A DNA stretch of 64,000 nucleotides from Salipaludibacillus sp. LMS25 (GCF_024362805.1 NZ_CP093299.1:4310001-4374000), one strand, 5' to 3'. Counted from the first letter of the stretch, positions 46,044 through 56,141 are shown. The notes: generated by a model not told the origin, from the sequence alone. Made by a program: numbers and translations.

Positions 46044-47414
46044 GTGAAAACAGTTGAAAATATTATTAATGACGTAAGTGGTTTAGTGTGGGGATTACCG
46101 CTGATCATCTTGCTCGTTGGAACAGGCCTATACTTAACAGCACGTCTCGCTTTTTTTTCTTTCCAACAGCTTCCTTATGCATTAACGTTAGTGTTTAGAA
46201 AGCGAGATGATGGGGCTGAAGGGGATATTTCGCACTTCCAAGCTCTCATGACCGCTCTAGCTGCCACCGTTGGAACCGGTAATATTGCCGGTGTTGCTTC
46301 AGCTGTTGCTGTAGGCGGCCCAGGGGCAATATTTTGGATGTGGCTCACTGCATTTGTAGGAATGGCCACTAAATATAGTGAAGCAATTTTAGGTGTGCAC
46401 TACCGACAGAAAAATAAAAATGGCGAAATGTCCGGCGGACCTATGTATTACATTGAAAAGGGCCTAAAGATGAAATGGCTCGCTGTTATCTTTGCTGGTT
46501 TTGCTGCTGTAGCAGCTTTCGGTATTGGTAATATGGTACAATCTCATGAAGCTGCTGGTGTGGCATATCAAAATTTTAATATTCCTGTCTGGTTAACTGG
46601 CGCTTTTTTGACTATTCTTGTTGGCTTAGTCATTATAGGTGGGATTAAAAGTATCGGTAAAGTTGTCGGTGTCATTGTCCCTGTCATGATTATTTTTTAT
46701 ATTTTTGCAGGACTTATGATTCTCATCCTCAATATTGCGGATATTCCTAGCGCTTTCAAATTAATTTTTACTGACGCCTTCACAGGACAAGCTGTTGCAG
46801 GGGGGGCAGTTGGCGCTGTCATTCAACAAGGGGTTGCCAGGGGGATCTTCTCCAATGAGGCAGGGTTAGGGACTGGTGGAATCGCAGCTGCAGCCGCTAA
46901 AACAGACCTTCCAGCAAGGCAGGCACTCGTCTCCATGACTCAAGTATTTATTGATACGATTATTGTGTGCACGATGACTGGGCTCGCTCTTGTCATGAGT
47001 CAGATGTATTTAGTAGCAGATGAGTATGATTCCTCTGCCCAGCTAACTTCAGCTGCTTTTGAACAATTCTTGCCTGGCTTCGGCGGATATATCGTAGCGA
47101 TTGCGTTACTCTTTTTCGTCTTTTCTACCATCATTGGCTGGTCTTATTTTGGAGAAAAGTGCTTTACGTATTTATTTGGAGAAAAAGCTTCTCTCCCTTA
47201 TCGTATTGTTTTTGTTATAGCACTATTTATCGGTGCAATCGTATCCCTTGACATTGTATGGGGATTTGCAGATATCATGAACGGTTTAATGGCTTTTCCT
47301 AACTTAGTTGCATTATTACTTTTATCAGGTGTCGTCGTCAATGAAACGAAAAAATTCAAGAAAAAAAGACAAGAAGAAAAGAAACGAGTAAAAGGTTCAC
47401 AAACTAGTTCTTAA
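46044..47414 (+). CDS. Na+/alanine (AGCS family) symporter
   Basis: This 456-residue membrane protein of the alanine-glycine-cation symporter family takes up alanine or glycine with Na+ (or H+). Family signatures are FQALMTALAATVGTGNIAGVA, GPGAIFWMW and ARGIFSNEAGLGTGGIAAAAAK. I start at GTG 46044, since AGGAGAGG precedes it; the frame reaches back to 45978 without a ribosome site. It is transcribed away from the eps operon and has its own terminator. Confidence 0.95.
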   Translation: MKTVENIINDVSGLVWGLPLIILLVGTGLYLTARLAFFSFQQLPYALTLVFRKRDDGAEGDISHFQALMTALAATVGTGNIAGVASAVAVGGPGAIFWMWLTAFVGMATKYSEAILGVHYRQKNKNGEMSGGPMYYIEKGLKMKWLAVIFAGFAAVAAFGIGNMVQSHEAAGVAYQNFNIPVWLTGAFLTILVGLVIIGGIKSIGKVVGVIVPVMIIFYIFAGLMILILNIADIPSAFKLIFTDAFTGQAVAGGAVGAVIQQGVARGIFSNEAGLGTGGIAAAAAKTDLPARQALVSMTQVFIDTIIVCTMTGLALVMSQMYLVADEYDSSAQLTSAAFEQFLPGFGGYIVAIALLFFVFSTIIGWSYFGEKCFTYLFGEKASLPYRIVFVIALFIGAIVSLDIVWGFADIMNGLMAFPNLVALLLLSGVVVNETKKFKKKRQEEKKRVKGSQTSS

Positions 47415-47468
47415 AAAGCTAGTAACATGTTAGCTTCGGACAATTAATATATGGTGAAAAAGCCACTT

Positions 47469-47503
47469 CCAATCGTCTATCAACCTAGACGATTGGTTTT
47501 TTA
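47469..47503 (+). terminator. Terminator of the alanine symporter gene
   Basis: CCAATCGTCTA pairs perfectly with TAGACGATTGG around TCAACC, then seven T. Confidence 0.95.
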
Positions 47504-47525
47504 TTCACCTAGCACGAGCGAACCA

Positions 47526-47561
47526 CAAAAGGCATGCCCCAATTTTACTGGGGCATGCCTT
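47526..47561 (-). terminator. Terminator of the prs-like gene
   Basis: AAGGCATGCCCC pairs perfectly with GGGGCATGCCTT around a 9-base loop; leftward it runs into TTTTG. It lies about 90 bases past the prs-like stop. In the gap, a leftward frame (47578-47655) would encode 25 residues ending AAQHHGIPQSF, without a usable start. Confidence 0.8.
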
Positions 47562-47652
47562 AACATCTACATACCTTAATCAAAAGCTTTGTGGAATGCC
47601 ATGATGCTGCGCAGCTTTCTCTCTTGTGACAATCTCACTTAAACGGACTTCC

Positions 47653-48609
47653 TTAGTCAAAGAGGGTACTGATAGATTCATTATTGTGAACTCGCATAAT
47701 TCCTTCCGCAAGTAACGGTCCAATTGATAAAGAAATAATTTTATCGTCCTTTTTCTCATCAGCTTGATAAACTGAATTGGTTATAATCACTTCTTTTAAC
47801 GGCGATTGGCGAATTCTTTCTACAGCAGGCTCTGACAGAACCCCATGAGAACAACAGGCATAAACCTCTTTAGCACCATTTTTCATAAGAGCTAGTGAAC
47901 CTGAGGTCACCGTTCGTGCCGTATCAATCATATCGTCTATGATGATGGCTGTCTTCCCCTCAATGTCACCGATAACATGGACACCTTGAACAGCATTCGG
48001 ATCTGAACTACGTTGTTTATCAAGGAAAGCAATGGGTGCATCCAGTCTATCAGCAAGCCCACGTGCACGGGCCGTTCCAGCATTTTCAGGAGCCACTACG
48101 ACGACTTCATTTAATTGTTTATTTATAAAGTAATCAGAAAGGAGAGCATTCGTCTTCAGTTGATCTACCGGGATATTAAAGAAGCCTTGTACTTGAGAGG
48201 CATGTATATCAACAGATAAAACTCTCGTAGCACCAGCAGCTTCTAGCAAATTCGCGATCAACTTTGCCGTAATTGGCTCTCGAGCTCTTGCCTTTCTATC
48301 CTGGCGGGAGTAACCATAATAAGGCATGACGACGTTGATTGTTTTAGCTGATGCCCGTTTTAAAGCATCAATCATAATAAGAAGTTCCATTAAGTACTCA
48401 TTTCCTGGTTCAGAAGTTGATTGAATCAAATAAGTATCGAAGCCTCTTATCGTTTCCTCTATACTGATTTGGACTTCCCCATCACTGAATCGTTTAATTG
48501 AGCATTCTCCTAATTCAACTCCGATATGATTGGCGATTTCTTCAGCTAAAGGGATATTTGAATTTAACGTAAATAATTTCATTTTTGATAAATCTCTCGT
48601 TAGGCTCAT
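47653..48609 (-). CDS. prs: Ribose-phosphate pyrophosphokinase paralogue with altered active-site loops
   Basis: PRPP synthetase fold, 318 residues: [35 protein letters not shown] and [14 protein letters not shown] are clear. Three normally fixed positions differ. The FDIP ribose-phosphate site reads FNIP (Asn145), the metal site PDHGG reads PENAG (175-178), and the PRPP loop DTAGT reads DTART (Arg232). It may be a second, divergent or regulatory copy, the usual prs being elsewhere (glmU-prs in Bacillus). GGAGG precedes the ATG by 6 bases. Confidence 0.88.
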   Translation of the reverse strand: MSLTRDLSKMKLFTLNSNIPLAEEIANHIGVELGECSIKRFSDGEVQISIEETIRGFDTYLIQSTSEPGNEYLMELLIMIDALKRASAKTINVVMPYYGYSRQDRKARAREPITAKLIANLLEAAGATRVLSVDIHASQVQGFFNIPVDQLKTNALLSDYFINKQLNEVVVVAPENAGTARARGLADRLDAPIAFLDKQRSSDPNAVQGVHVIGDIEGKTAIIIDDMIDTARTVTSGSLALMKNGAKEVYACCSHGVLSEPAVERIRQSPLKEVIITNSVYQADEKKDDKIISLSIGPLLAEGIMRVHNNESISTLFD

Positions 48610-48702
48610 TCTGATCCTCCAATCACATTAATATAATAGTCGTATTATCATTTTATCACAACGTACACGTATTGTTACCCAAACGTCCCCCTTCAAATAA
48701 CA

Positions 48703-48856
48703 CGCCCCTTCAATCAGTGGGCGTTTTCCTTCATCCCCCACTGATTGTTCGTTTAACTTATCAGACCTTTAGGGGCAGTTTATCCCCCACCTAAACGTTT
48801 CGCTCTTCTTAAGTTTTGAGGTGAGGGTTTTACTACCCCTTAAGAGTGGGATAAAT
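48703..48856. repeat. Dispersed intergenic repeat, family A, copy 3
   Basis: It starts ACGCCCCTTCAATCAGTGGG, has the CCCACTGATTGTTCGTTTAA arm, GACCTTTAGGGGC and TTATCCCCCACCTAAAC, and ends TTAAGAGTGGGATAAAT. It ends about 25 bases before the stop codon of the leftward UbiD gene. The first bases match family B copy 60873-61002 (ACGCCCCTTCACTCAGTGGG), linking the two families. Confidence 0.88.
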
Positions 48857-48880
48857 TTGTACTTTACTTCCCAAAAAAGC

Positions 48881-50692
48881 TTAAATAATTATTTTCTTGA
48901 CAAAACGTTCGATATTTTTTTGCACAACGGGGTCCAACTCGAGCGCTGGTGCGTGATGAGGCTTTTTCCTGGCATCAATGATGACATTATCACATCCCCA
49001 GTGCTTATGTCGATAAAAACTGTTTATGCCATAAATATCATGCGAAGGATTACTACGCGTAAATGTGGCCCATAAAAAGTTACTCATTGTAGCTGCCAAA
49101 AACGCACTATCATCACAAATAATAATGAGTGGACAAGCAGAAAGCCTGTCATCACCTTTCAATTCATCACCTATATTAGCCATTTCTTCAGCTGCTCTAT
49201 CACCATTAACATAGGCGTTCATTTCTAAAGCGATAACACCAGGCATCACTAATTTAGGATTATGACCGGCAGACAACTCATTAAAAATTGGCGGTACTTC
49301 ATTAACTAACTGCCGTTTTTTGTCACCATAAGCCGCAAAAATAACTTTACTGCCAGCGTTAAGCCCTTCTCCTGAATAATCCAGCGTATCAATTGTCGTA
49401 TTCGTTTGAAAATGAAGATCACGACGGAAATCCATTCTTTCTAGTATATAGGTTAAAAAAGCTTTTTCATCGTGTGTACTTAACGTTTGACCATTTTCCG
49501 CCGTAATAAACACATATTTAGCTAAACTTAATTGACCTGTTCCAAGTACTCTATTGGCGATCGTCAATAATTCAGCTGGTCGTTTTGTTTTTTCAAATGG
49601 TGTATATCTTTCACTACCTATGGCAAATAAAAGAGGGTGCACACCTGCCGCATCTACTGCATGTACTTCTTTCACGCCAGGTATTTCCTGTTTAACAGCT
49701 TCACCTGTGATTTCATGAATGATATCTCCAAAAGATGTATCCTCTTGCGGTGGCCTACCAACAACGGTAAATGGAAAAATAGCATTCTGGCGAGCATAAA
49801 CTTTATGCACTTTCATGACAGGAAACTCGTGGATCAAACTATAATAGCCAAGATGGTCTCCAAAAGGCCCTTCTGGTTTCGTTTCATGAGGATATATGTC
49901 ACCTGTAATTATAAAATCAGCATCGTGACTAATACAGTAGCCATCATTATAACTGTATTGAAAACGTCTGCCCGCTAATAAACCAGCGAATGTCATTTCA
50001 CTTAACCCTTCTGGTAACGGCATGACAGCGGATAATGTATGAGCAGGTGGGCCACCGATAAAAATACTCACCTTTAATGGTTCATCACGGGCCGTTGCCT
50101 TTGTTTGATGAATTCCAATGCCGCGATGGATTTGATAATGAAGTCCAACCTCTTCATTAGGCAGATAATCATTGCCCGTTAACTGTACACGGTACATTCC
50201 TAAGTTAGAATTCATTATCCCCGGTTTATCAGGATCTTCTGTATAGACTTGTGGAAGCGTAACAAAAGCTCCGCCGTCCCCTGGCCAATGTTTAATTAAT
50301 GGCAGATCAGCTATCGTAATCTCTTTAAATTCGCTAGTCATCTTTTTTCTTCTTTGCGGCAAGGCTTTAAGAGCGGAGAATCCCGTTGACATATTTTTAA
50401 GTGGTTTTTTCAACGCTTTAACGGGATCATTTCTAACTGCCATCACCTGTTGAACGTCGTTCCATGTTTTCCTAAAAATGAATTTACTGCGCTCTACTGT
50501 CCCAAAAAGGTTTGAAACGGCGCGATAATTCGAGCCTTTCACATTTTCAAAAAGGAGGGCGGGCCCCCCTTTTTCGTAGACATGTAAATGCAAGGCGGCC
50601 ATTTCCAAATGTGGATCCACCTCTTCTTTTATTCGAATTAAATGGCCATGCTTCTCTAAATCTTCTAGACACTCCTCTAAATGGCGATACAT
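48881..50692 (-). CDS. UbiD-family prenyl-FMN decarboxylase
   Basis: The 603-residue protein belongs to the UbiD family, which reversibly decarboxylates aromatic or alpha,beta-unsaturated acids using prenylated FMN. The conserved EGPFGDHLGYYS segment bears the catalytic Glu and metal ligands, and RPPQEDTSFGDIIHE follows. Length is somewhat above the usual 490-520, with extra C-terminal sequence, as in several Bacillus members (menaquinone-type branch). ATG 50692 is chosen as GGGGGG precedes it; the frame opens at a GTG inside that site. No ubiX is in the window. Confidence 0.88.
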   Translation of the reverse strand: MYRHLEECLEDLEKHGHLIRIKEEVDPHLEMAALHLHVYEKGGPALLFENVKGSNYRAVSNLFGTVERSKFIFRKTWNDVQQVMAVRNDPVKALKKPLKNMSTGFSALKALPQRRKKMTSEFKEITIADLPLIKHWPGDGGAFVTLPQVYTEDPDKPGIMNSNLGMYRVQLTGNDYLPNEEVGLHYQIHRGIGIHQTKATARDEPLKVSIFIGGPPAHTLSAVMPLPEGLSEMTFAGLLAGRRFQYSYNDGYCISHDADFIITGDIYPHETKPEGPFGDHLGYYSLIHEFPVMKVHKVYARQNAIFPFTVVGRPPQEDTSFGDIIHEITGEAVKQEIPGVKEVHAVDAAGVHPLLFAIGSERYTPFEKTKRPAELLTIANRVLGTGQLSLAKYVFITAENGQTLSTHDEKAFLTYILERMDFRRDLHFQTNTTIDTLDYSGEGLNAGSKVIFAAYGDKKRQLVNEVPPIFNELSAGHNPKLVMPGVIALEMNAYVNGDRAAEEMANIGDELKGDDRLSACPLIIICDDSAFLAATMSNFLWATFTRSNPSHDIYGINSFYRHKHWGCDNVIIDARKKPHHAPALELDPVVQKNIERFVKKIII

Positions 50693-50900
50693 TTTATCGC
50701 GCCCCCCAGTCACCCTTATAAAGTAATGTTTTATTCGCTCACATACATACCTCTTCTATTTTGCCATATTTCTGTCCGATAGAGAAGTTTAATGATGAGT
50801 CATACTTAGCCTTGCTTATGAAGAATTCACTTGTTATCCTTTAAAAAGGTAATTAAAGTTACGGAAGATGGACAAGCGATATATTATTTTTATAAAATAA

Positions 50901-50929
50901 TTGTCTAACGCTTCATAGAGCGATATAAT
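50901..50929 (+). promoter_or_regulatory. Sigma-A promoter of pssA
   Basis: TTGTCT and TATAAT are 17 bases apart, with the start expected near 50936, 75 bases before pssA. The spacer can form a small CGCT/AGCG stem. Confidence 0.8.
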
Positions 50930-51010
50930 CATAATCGTGAGTTATATATCTAGATTACTATTACTGAAAAAGGCTAAAGAGTCATTCAGTAACGATGAAG
51001 GTGTGATAAA

Positions 51011-51706
51011 ATGCTGATTAGACAATTGCCTAATGCCATTACGATTACTAATTTAATCTTTGGATTTCTATCTATCAGTTCTTCGTTTACAGGCGACTAT
51101 CAAAACGCCGCAATTTTTATTTTAATCGGTATGATGCTTGATAGCATGGACGGATGGTTAGCGAGGAAGCTCGGGGCTGAAAGTGCTTTTGGTAAGGAAA
51201 TGGATTCTCTTGCAGATATTATTACATTCGGGGTCGCTCCTGCCATTCTCATATTCGGCACGACGTTTGCGAGCATGGGGATGATCGGCATGTTGATTGC
51301 AGGTATGTTCCCTGTTTTTGGTGCCATTCGATTAGCACGGTTTAATATCGATGAAGAGTCATCAGTTAAGAGGTATTTTACGGGAGTTCCTATTACAGCA
51401 GCCGGGGGTATCATTGCGCTGTTGACATTGTTCAGCTTTATCGTCCCTGACGCCGCTTTGTCAGCTGTTTATACATTACTATGTGTCTTAATGGTTAGTA
51501 AGCTTAAAATCCCTAGTTTGAAAGGTGTGCCTATCCCAAAATATGCTATCCTTACAACAATTCTTCTTATCTCCTTGCTCTATGTGACAAGGTTTAATGC
51601 CTCGATCGACTATTCGAACTGGATTATTTTCGCCATTATTTTGTATTTAGTCTATATGGTTATACATTTTGTTCTTAAAAAAAAGCGAATTAACACGAAA
51701 CAGTGA
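51011..51706 (+). CDS. pssA: CDP-diacylglycerol--serine O-phosphatidyltransferase
   Basis: PssA makes phosphatidylserine at the membrane. The 231-residue protein has the CDP-alcohol phosphotransferase signature with Asp44, Asp47, Gly48, Ala51, Arg52, Gly61, Asp65 and Asp69 (DSMDGWLAR then GKEMDSLAD), and about eight hydrophobic segments. The psd partner is not adjacent, unlike in B. subtilis. The start is supported by GAAGGTGTG upstream and it ends with its own terminator. Confidence 0.95.
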   Translation: MLIRQLPNAITITNLIFGFLSISSSFTGDYQNAAIFILIGMMLDSMDGWLARKLGAESAFGKEMDSLADIITFGVAPAILIFGTTFASMGMIGMLIAGMFPVFGAIRLARFNIDEESSVKRYFTGVPITAAGGIIALLTLFSFIVPDAALSAVYTLLCVLMVSKLKIPSLKGVPIPKYAILTTILLISLLYVTRFNASIDYSNWIIFAIILYLVYMVIHFVLKKKRINTKQ

Positions 51707-51761
51707 GCTAGCGATCTGGTGATGGATCTGGCATAACTATTACGAATCCAACTATCGTATT

Positions 51762-51796
51762 AAAAGATACCGCTTATTAATAAGCGGTATCTTTTT
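51762..51796 (+). terminator. Terminator of pssA
   Basis: AAAGATACCGCTTATT pairs with AATAAGCGGTATCTTT, running into TTTTT. Confidence 0.95.
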
Positions 51797-52137
51797 AGGT
51801 TAATAAGGTACACGTATATGGGGAGACGATGTCTTTTATACAGTCACCGCCATCAAACAAATTCTAAGTTCATTTTCTTTATTTCATGTGTGCGAGACGT
51901 AATTAGCCTTGTAAGAGTAGTTTTCTATGATCCCTTTCGTTTTCGCTTCTCTCATCCTGATTATGTTCTTCAATCTTCCACGCTTATTTTCACATTCCTT
52001 ACATAACTCTTTTGAGGCTAACCTTTCACGTCTTAATCATTATACTCTTGAATCCTCCTTTTTCACATCGTTTTCCATAAAGTTGATTAAATCTCTCACT
52101 GCTTAACGCCCTTCTCACCTTCCTGCCAACACTCGTT
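51797..52137. other. Intergenic stretch with no recognised feature
   Basis: Between the pssA terminator and the leftward GT4 gene stop, I find no start codon with a ribosome site, no hairpin with a T run and no repeat copy. Confidence 0.5.
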
Positions 52138-53283
52138 TTAGGCCGTCGCTTTTCTTTTTTGCTCCACAACAGACCTATAATTAGAAAAAATTTCTGTGAA
52201 TATATCATCCCACGAATATGATAATGCTTGTAAACGTGCTTGACTACTCATATAGGCTTTTAAGTCTGCATTAGTCAAGAGTTGACTGCAAGCTTTCGTA
52301 AAAGAAGCTACGTGACCTGGAGGACATAAAAAACCTGTACTTTTATCAGTAATCAAATGCTTCGTCCCTCCTACATTAGCACCAATGACTGGCAATCCAG
52401 AAGAGAGAGCTTCCAAAACGACATTACCGAACGTCTCGGTGGCCGATGGAAAGATGAAGGCATCTGCTGACGCATATAATTCTGCTAATTTATCACTGCT
52501 TGTAAAACCAGTGAACGTTATTTCCTCGTTGTATTTTTCTTTTAATTTTGGTAACAACGGGCCATCTCCTGCCATAATAAGGTGTGTCTGATTAAAGAGT
52601 GATTTCGGCAGGTTAAAATACGTTTTAATAACTGTTTGAATATCTTTTTCGGGAGCTATTCTACCAGCATACAGAATGATATTTTTCTCAGTAATGCCGT
52701 AGTTTTTCTTAATGAGGAATGAGCGTTTTTTCGGGGAAAAAAAGGAGTGATCCACTCCTCTTCCCCAAATATCTATATTGGAATGAAGGTCATGGAAAGC
52801 CAATTTTGCCTTTGTACTTTCAGAAGGTACATATACTTTCTCAAATGGTCGGTGAAACCATTTCATATATTTCCATAGCCACTTTTCTAGAAAATCTAAA
52901 TGATAATAGGCTAAATAATCATCAAAGTTGGTATGGTAAGATGCCACCATAGGAATGTGATATTTCTTGCCAAAATGATGTGCAAAAAAACCAAGATTAA
53001 ATGGGGTAGCCACATGTATAATGTCAGGGTTAAACGCTTCTACTGACTGTTTTAATTGTACGACATTTGGAAAAGCGAGGCGACATTCGCGATATAACAT
53101 AAAAGGAATACTTCTAAACCTTTCGATCGTTGGTGTTCTAGGGGCTGTAGACTCAAGTGTCTCAGGAACAAAAAGCTTATAGTCTATTTCCCTTTCAGTT
53201 AAATAGTCCGCTAGTCTTTTTAATGTCCGTGCCACACCATTAACTTCAGGGACGTACGTATCCGAAAAAATTGCTATTCGCAT
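52138..53283 (-). CDS. Family 4 glycosyltransferase (MgtA-like)
   Basis: A 381-residue GT-B enzyme of the group including MgtA-type mannosyltransferases and glycolipid synthases: RIAIFSDTYVPEVNGVARTL, HVATPFNLGFFAHHFGKKY, YAGRIAPEKDIQ and FPSATETFGNVVLEALSSGLP. Its neighbours are phospholipid and short-chain dehydrogenase genes, so a glycolipid role is plausible. It is separate from the eps cluster. Confidence 0.88.
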   Translation of the reverse strand: MRIAIFSDTYVPEVNGVARTLKRLADYLTEREIDYKLFVPETLESTAPRTPTIERFRSIPFMLYRECRLAFPNVVQLKQSVEAFNPDIIHVATPFNLGFFAHHFGKKYHIPMVASYHTNFDDYLAYYHLDFLEKWLWKYMKWFHRPFEKVYVPSESTKAKLAFHDLHSNIDIWGRGVDHSFFSPKKRSFLIKKNYGITEKNIILYAGRIAPEKDIQTVIKTYFNLPKSLFNQTHLIMAGDGPLLPKLKEKYNEEITFTGFTSSDKLAELYASADAFIFPSATETFGNVVLEALSSGLPVIGANVGGTKHLITDKSTGFLCPPGHVASFTKACSQLLTNADLKAYMSSQARLQALSYSWDDIFTEIFSNYRSVVEQKRKATA

Positions 53284-53449
53284 GAATCAGCCTCCCGTGA
53301 CAGTAGAATGTAAATCACTTCTCACAGGTAATATAGCAAATTAATGTGAATGTAATATTGAGAGACCTTAAATTTTTTTCTTAAAATCACACAGGATACT
53401 AACAATTCCTTTACAATCTTCTTCATCGTTTAATTGGGGGTTATTATCA

Positions 53450-54271
53450 TTATGTCGCGTATGATAAAATAGCTTCACATACTTTCTCGGGCCGTTCTTC
53501 TGTAATAAGGTGCCCCGCTTTTTCATACACTTTTATGTCGCTGTTAGGCAGATCGTTTGCAAGTCTGTACCCAATATTTACTGGGACCACTCGATCTTCA
53601 CGACCCCATATGAGTAACACAGGAAGGTCGATCTTATTCAAATCTCTCCCGATTAAATCCCCTTCTCTATGGCGAATCAATCTTACAAGACTTTTATACA
53701 TTTTTTTATCTTTAAGCGGCCTACCAAATTCTTCTATATGGCTATCAGAAATAATAGACTGATCGTAAAATACGTTCTTTAATCCTGATACAACACCACG
53801 TTTGTGAATGTAAAATGCCATTAGCTTATCAAAAAGAGGGATATAGCTACAGTAAACGAGGCGCTTTCTGGAGCGTTTTAAATACCCTGAACACCCAATT
53901 AAGATGAGCTTATTAATATTACAAGGTACAATCTTAGCAAGATTTAATGCAATTTGTCCCCCCATTGAATGACCCACTACTGTCACATTCTGTAAGTTGA
54001 AATAGGTTAGAATATCATTGACTAGCATGCCATAATGGTGATAGCTATAAATAAAGGAAGTTGATTTTTCACTGCGACCAAATCCTGGCAAATCCACCGC
54101 CACAACTGAGAAATATTTCTGAAGCATGGGAAAGATCTTATGAAATGTATACGTGGATGACATAAATCCATGCAGTAACAAAAGTGGAGGTTTATTTCGT
54201 GTGATAGCATGTTCACAGTAAATCGACATACCATTAATAAGACATGTTTCTTTCACCCAAGTGGTTTCCAT
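53450..54271 (-). CDS. Alpha/beta-fold hydrolase
   Basis: A 273-residue alpha/beta hydrolase: oxyanion segment LLLHGFMSS, nucleophile elbow VVGHSMGG with Ser, acid region LLIWGREDRVVP and catalytic His in EKAGHLITEERP. The substrate is unknown (esterase, haloalkane dehalogenase and lipase relatives share this form). GGAGA lies 11 bases before the ATG; the same site could also serve an overlapping 8-codon ORF. Confidence 0.88.
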   Translation of the reverse strand: METTWVKETCLINGMSIYCEHAITRNKPPLLLLHGFMSSTYTFHKIFPMLQKYFSVVAVDLPGFGRSEKSTSFIYSYHHYGMLVNDILTYFNLQNVTVVGHSMGGQIALNLAKIVPCNINKLILIGCSGYLKRSRKRLVYCSYIPLFDKLMAFYIHKRGVVSGLKNVFYDQSIISDSHIEEFGRPLKDKKMYKSLVRLIRHREGDLIGRDLNKIDLPVLLIWGREDRVVPVNIGYRLANDLPNSDIKVYEKAGHLITEERPEKVCEAILSYAT

Positions 54272-54429
54272 TCAATCATCGTCTCTCCTTTAAGGCTAGT
54301 TACATTAACGCTATTATTCCCTATATGCCACCTTCCAATCACGTTTATTTTAATCGTTTTAGGGAAAAAACTTAACAGCTCAGAAAGTATCTGTATCATT
54401 GGCATCATTATCTTTAAGGGAGGAATACG

Positions 54430-55230
54430 ATGATCTTTAATGAAGAAATGTTTAAAGATAAGCATATCCTTATAACGGGTGCTTCAGGAGGAATCGGTGA
54501 AAAAACCGCCATTTTAGCTGCAAAATATGGTGCGAACATATCGATGACTGGTCGAAATGAACAAAAGCTTTCCACTATAAAGAATAAGTGTTTAAATGAA
54601 GGCGTGCCTAAAGAAAAGGTAGCAATCATACGTGCTGATATAACAGAATCTAAAGATCGTGAGCATATCGTTGCAGAAGCAAAAAAACATCATGGCGTGA
54701 TCCATGGCCTAGTGAACTCTGCTGGTATAAGTGGTGGGGATACTTTAGAAAATATACTGGAGAAAGATATTCGCCAATTAATGGAACTAAATTATACTGC
54801 AACAGTTTTACTAACTCAGCTAGTTTACAAACAGATGATACCTCACCAAACAGGGGCTATTGTAAACGTCGCCTCACTTTCTGGTCTCCGTGGCACATAC
54901 GGTAATACCGCTTATAGCGCTTCTAAATTTGCTTTGATTGGTTTTACGCACTCTTTTGCTTTGGAAGCTATTGAGCATAACATAAGAGTTAATGCTGTAT
55001 GTCCAGGCTTTGTGAATACTGAAATGGCCAAGGATATAATAGCTAAAAAAGCGAAGAAAGCGAATCGTACGTATGAAGATCAACTCTCCCTTATTACGGA
55101 GGCTTTACCTTCAGGGCGAATAACTGAGCCTGAAGAAGTAGCTAATAGTATTTTATTTTTGTTAAGTCCAGCAGCCACTAATATTGTAGGTGAATCACTG
55201 AAACTTTCGGGCGGGAGTGTCATGCGTTAA
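54430..55230 (+). CDS. Short-chain dehydrogenase/reductase
   Basis: A classical SDR of 266 residues: ILITGASGGIGEKTA (NAD(P) binding), LVNSAGISGG, VASLSGLRGT (catalytic Ser) and YSASKFALIGF (Tyr and Lys), PGFVNTEM. It resembles FabG or 3-hydroxybutyrate-type dehydrogenases, but substrate cannot be fixed. GGGAGGAA precedes the ATG. It is divergent from the hydrolase gene. Confidence 0.9.
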   Translation: MIFNEEMFKDKHILITGASGGIGEKTAILAAKYGANISMTGRNEQKLSTIKNKCLNEGVPKEKVAIIRADITESKDREHIVAEAKKHHGVIHGLVNSAGISGGDTLENILEKDIRQLMELNYTATVLLTQLVYKQMIPHQTGAIVNVASLSGLRGTYGNTAYSASKFALIGFTHSFALEAIEHNIRVNAVCPGFVNTEMAKDIIAKKAKKANRTYEDQLSLITEALPSGRITEPEEVANSILFLLSPAATNIVGESLKLSGGSVMR

Positions 55231-55253
55231 ATAGAGATTGTTTATATTGTAGA

Positions 55254-55307
55254 AGGAAGTGAGTGGTTCTAAGCAGACATTTTAGTCGCACCACCCTCTT
55301 CCTTTTT
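55254..55307 (+). terminator. Terminator of the SDR gene
   Basis: GGAAGTGAGTGGT can pair with ACCACCCTCTTCC across a 22-base loop, followed by five T. The stem has one or two mismatches. Confidence 0.55.
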
Positions 55308-55336
55308 ACTTTTTGTTATACGATGATCAATTCACA

Positions 55337-55840
55337 TCAATAAGTTGAGTCATCGTAGTCTGAAGGTGTATTTGATGTACCCTGTTCCTCAACGGCCTCC
55401 CACGTGTCCTTTCTTAACGACTCTTTATAAGAATGTGCATTTTGTGATAAAGGCGTTGTCACACCTTCTTCAACAGGTCGTTCCCTTGATCTTTTTTGAT
55501 CCTCTGCGTGAGCCATACAATACCGAGTTTCTGGTATTACTTCGAGACGCTCATAAGGAATATCACGACCGCAAACGGCACATTGTCCATAGGTCCCCTC
55601 CTCTATCGCCTTAAGAGCCTTCTTAATGTCATCCATTTTCTCAGAAGCATGGTGTGTTAATCCTTCATTTATTTGTCTGTCATACATTTCAGAACCTTGG
55701 TCTCCCGGGTGATTCGGTGTCCCAGATAGCTCGTCACTATTATTTAACGTCGCACTTTTTTCGCTGTCCACTCTCATTTCTAAATCTCTTTTTTTGTCGA
55801 CTAATATTTCTTTTAACTTCTTGTAGCGTTCTTCAGTCAT
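55337..55840 (-). CDS. yteA: YteA-type DksA/TraR zinc-finger protein
   Basis: This 167-residue protein has a coiled-coil start (TEERYKKLKEILVDKKRDLEM) and a DksA/TraR zinc finger near the middle: CAVCGRDIPYERLEVIPETRYC followed by MAH, so the fourth ligand is probably His. YteA members are sporulation-associated proteins of unknown role and may bind RNA polymerase. ATG 55840 has GGAGGG 8 bases upstream; the in-frame extension to 55876 lacks a site. Confidence 0.88.
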   Translation of the reverse strand: MTEERYKKLKEILVDKKRDLEMRVDSEKSATLNNSDELSGTPNHPGDQGSEMYDRQINEGLTHHASEKMDDIKKALKAIEEGTYGQCAVCGRDIPYERLEVIPETRYCMAHAEDQKRSRERPVEEGVTTPLSQNAHSYKESLRKDTWEAVEEQGTSNTPSDYDDSTY

Positions 55841-56141
55841 GTTATATCCCTCCAAGCTGTTAAAAAGCCTTTTCACATACGCTGTTTACTCGTACCTATT
55901 CACGTTCTTAAAATCTTTAAAACCATGATAAAAGACTTAACTTTTTTCACTATAGTGACTTTTTTCGACAAAATACATTGATTTTCACATAATTTTATAG
56001 TAAAATTCACTTATCACTAGATCTTAAGTCGCAGGAGTTTTAGCTTTTATCTACTAACATATTTTGAACACACACTTTAATTATAGTTTTAAAAATTACT
56101 ATACAAACCATGTCTTAAAAGTCACTTCTTTTTAGTTGATA
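55841..56141. other. Intergenic stretch with no recognised feature
   Basis: AT-rich DNA between the yteA-like start and the LuxR gene's possible promoter. I see no gene, no repeat copy and no strong hairpin. Confidence 0.5.

Noticed and set aside
50512..50721. Rightward ORF opposite the UbiD start
   Set aside because: No start site or family match; fully antisense to UbiD.
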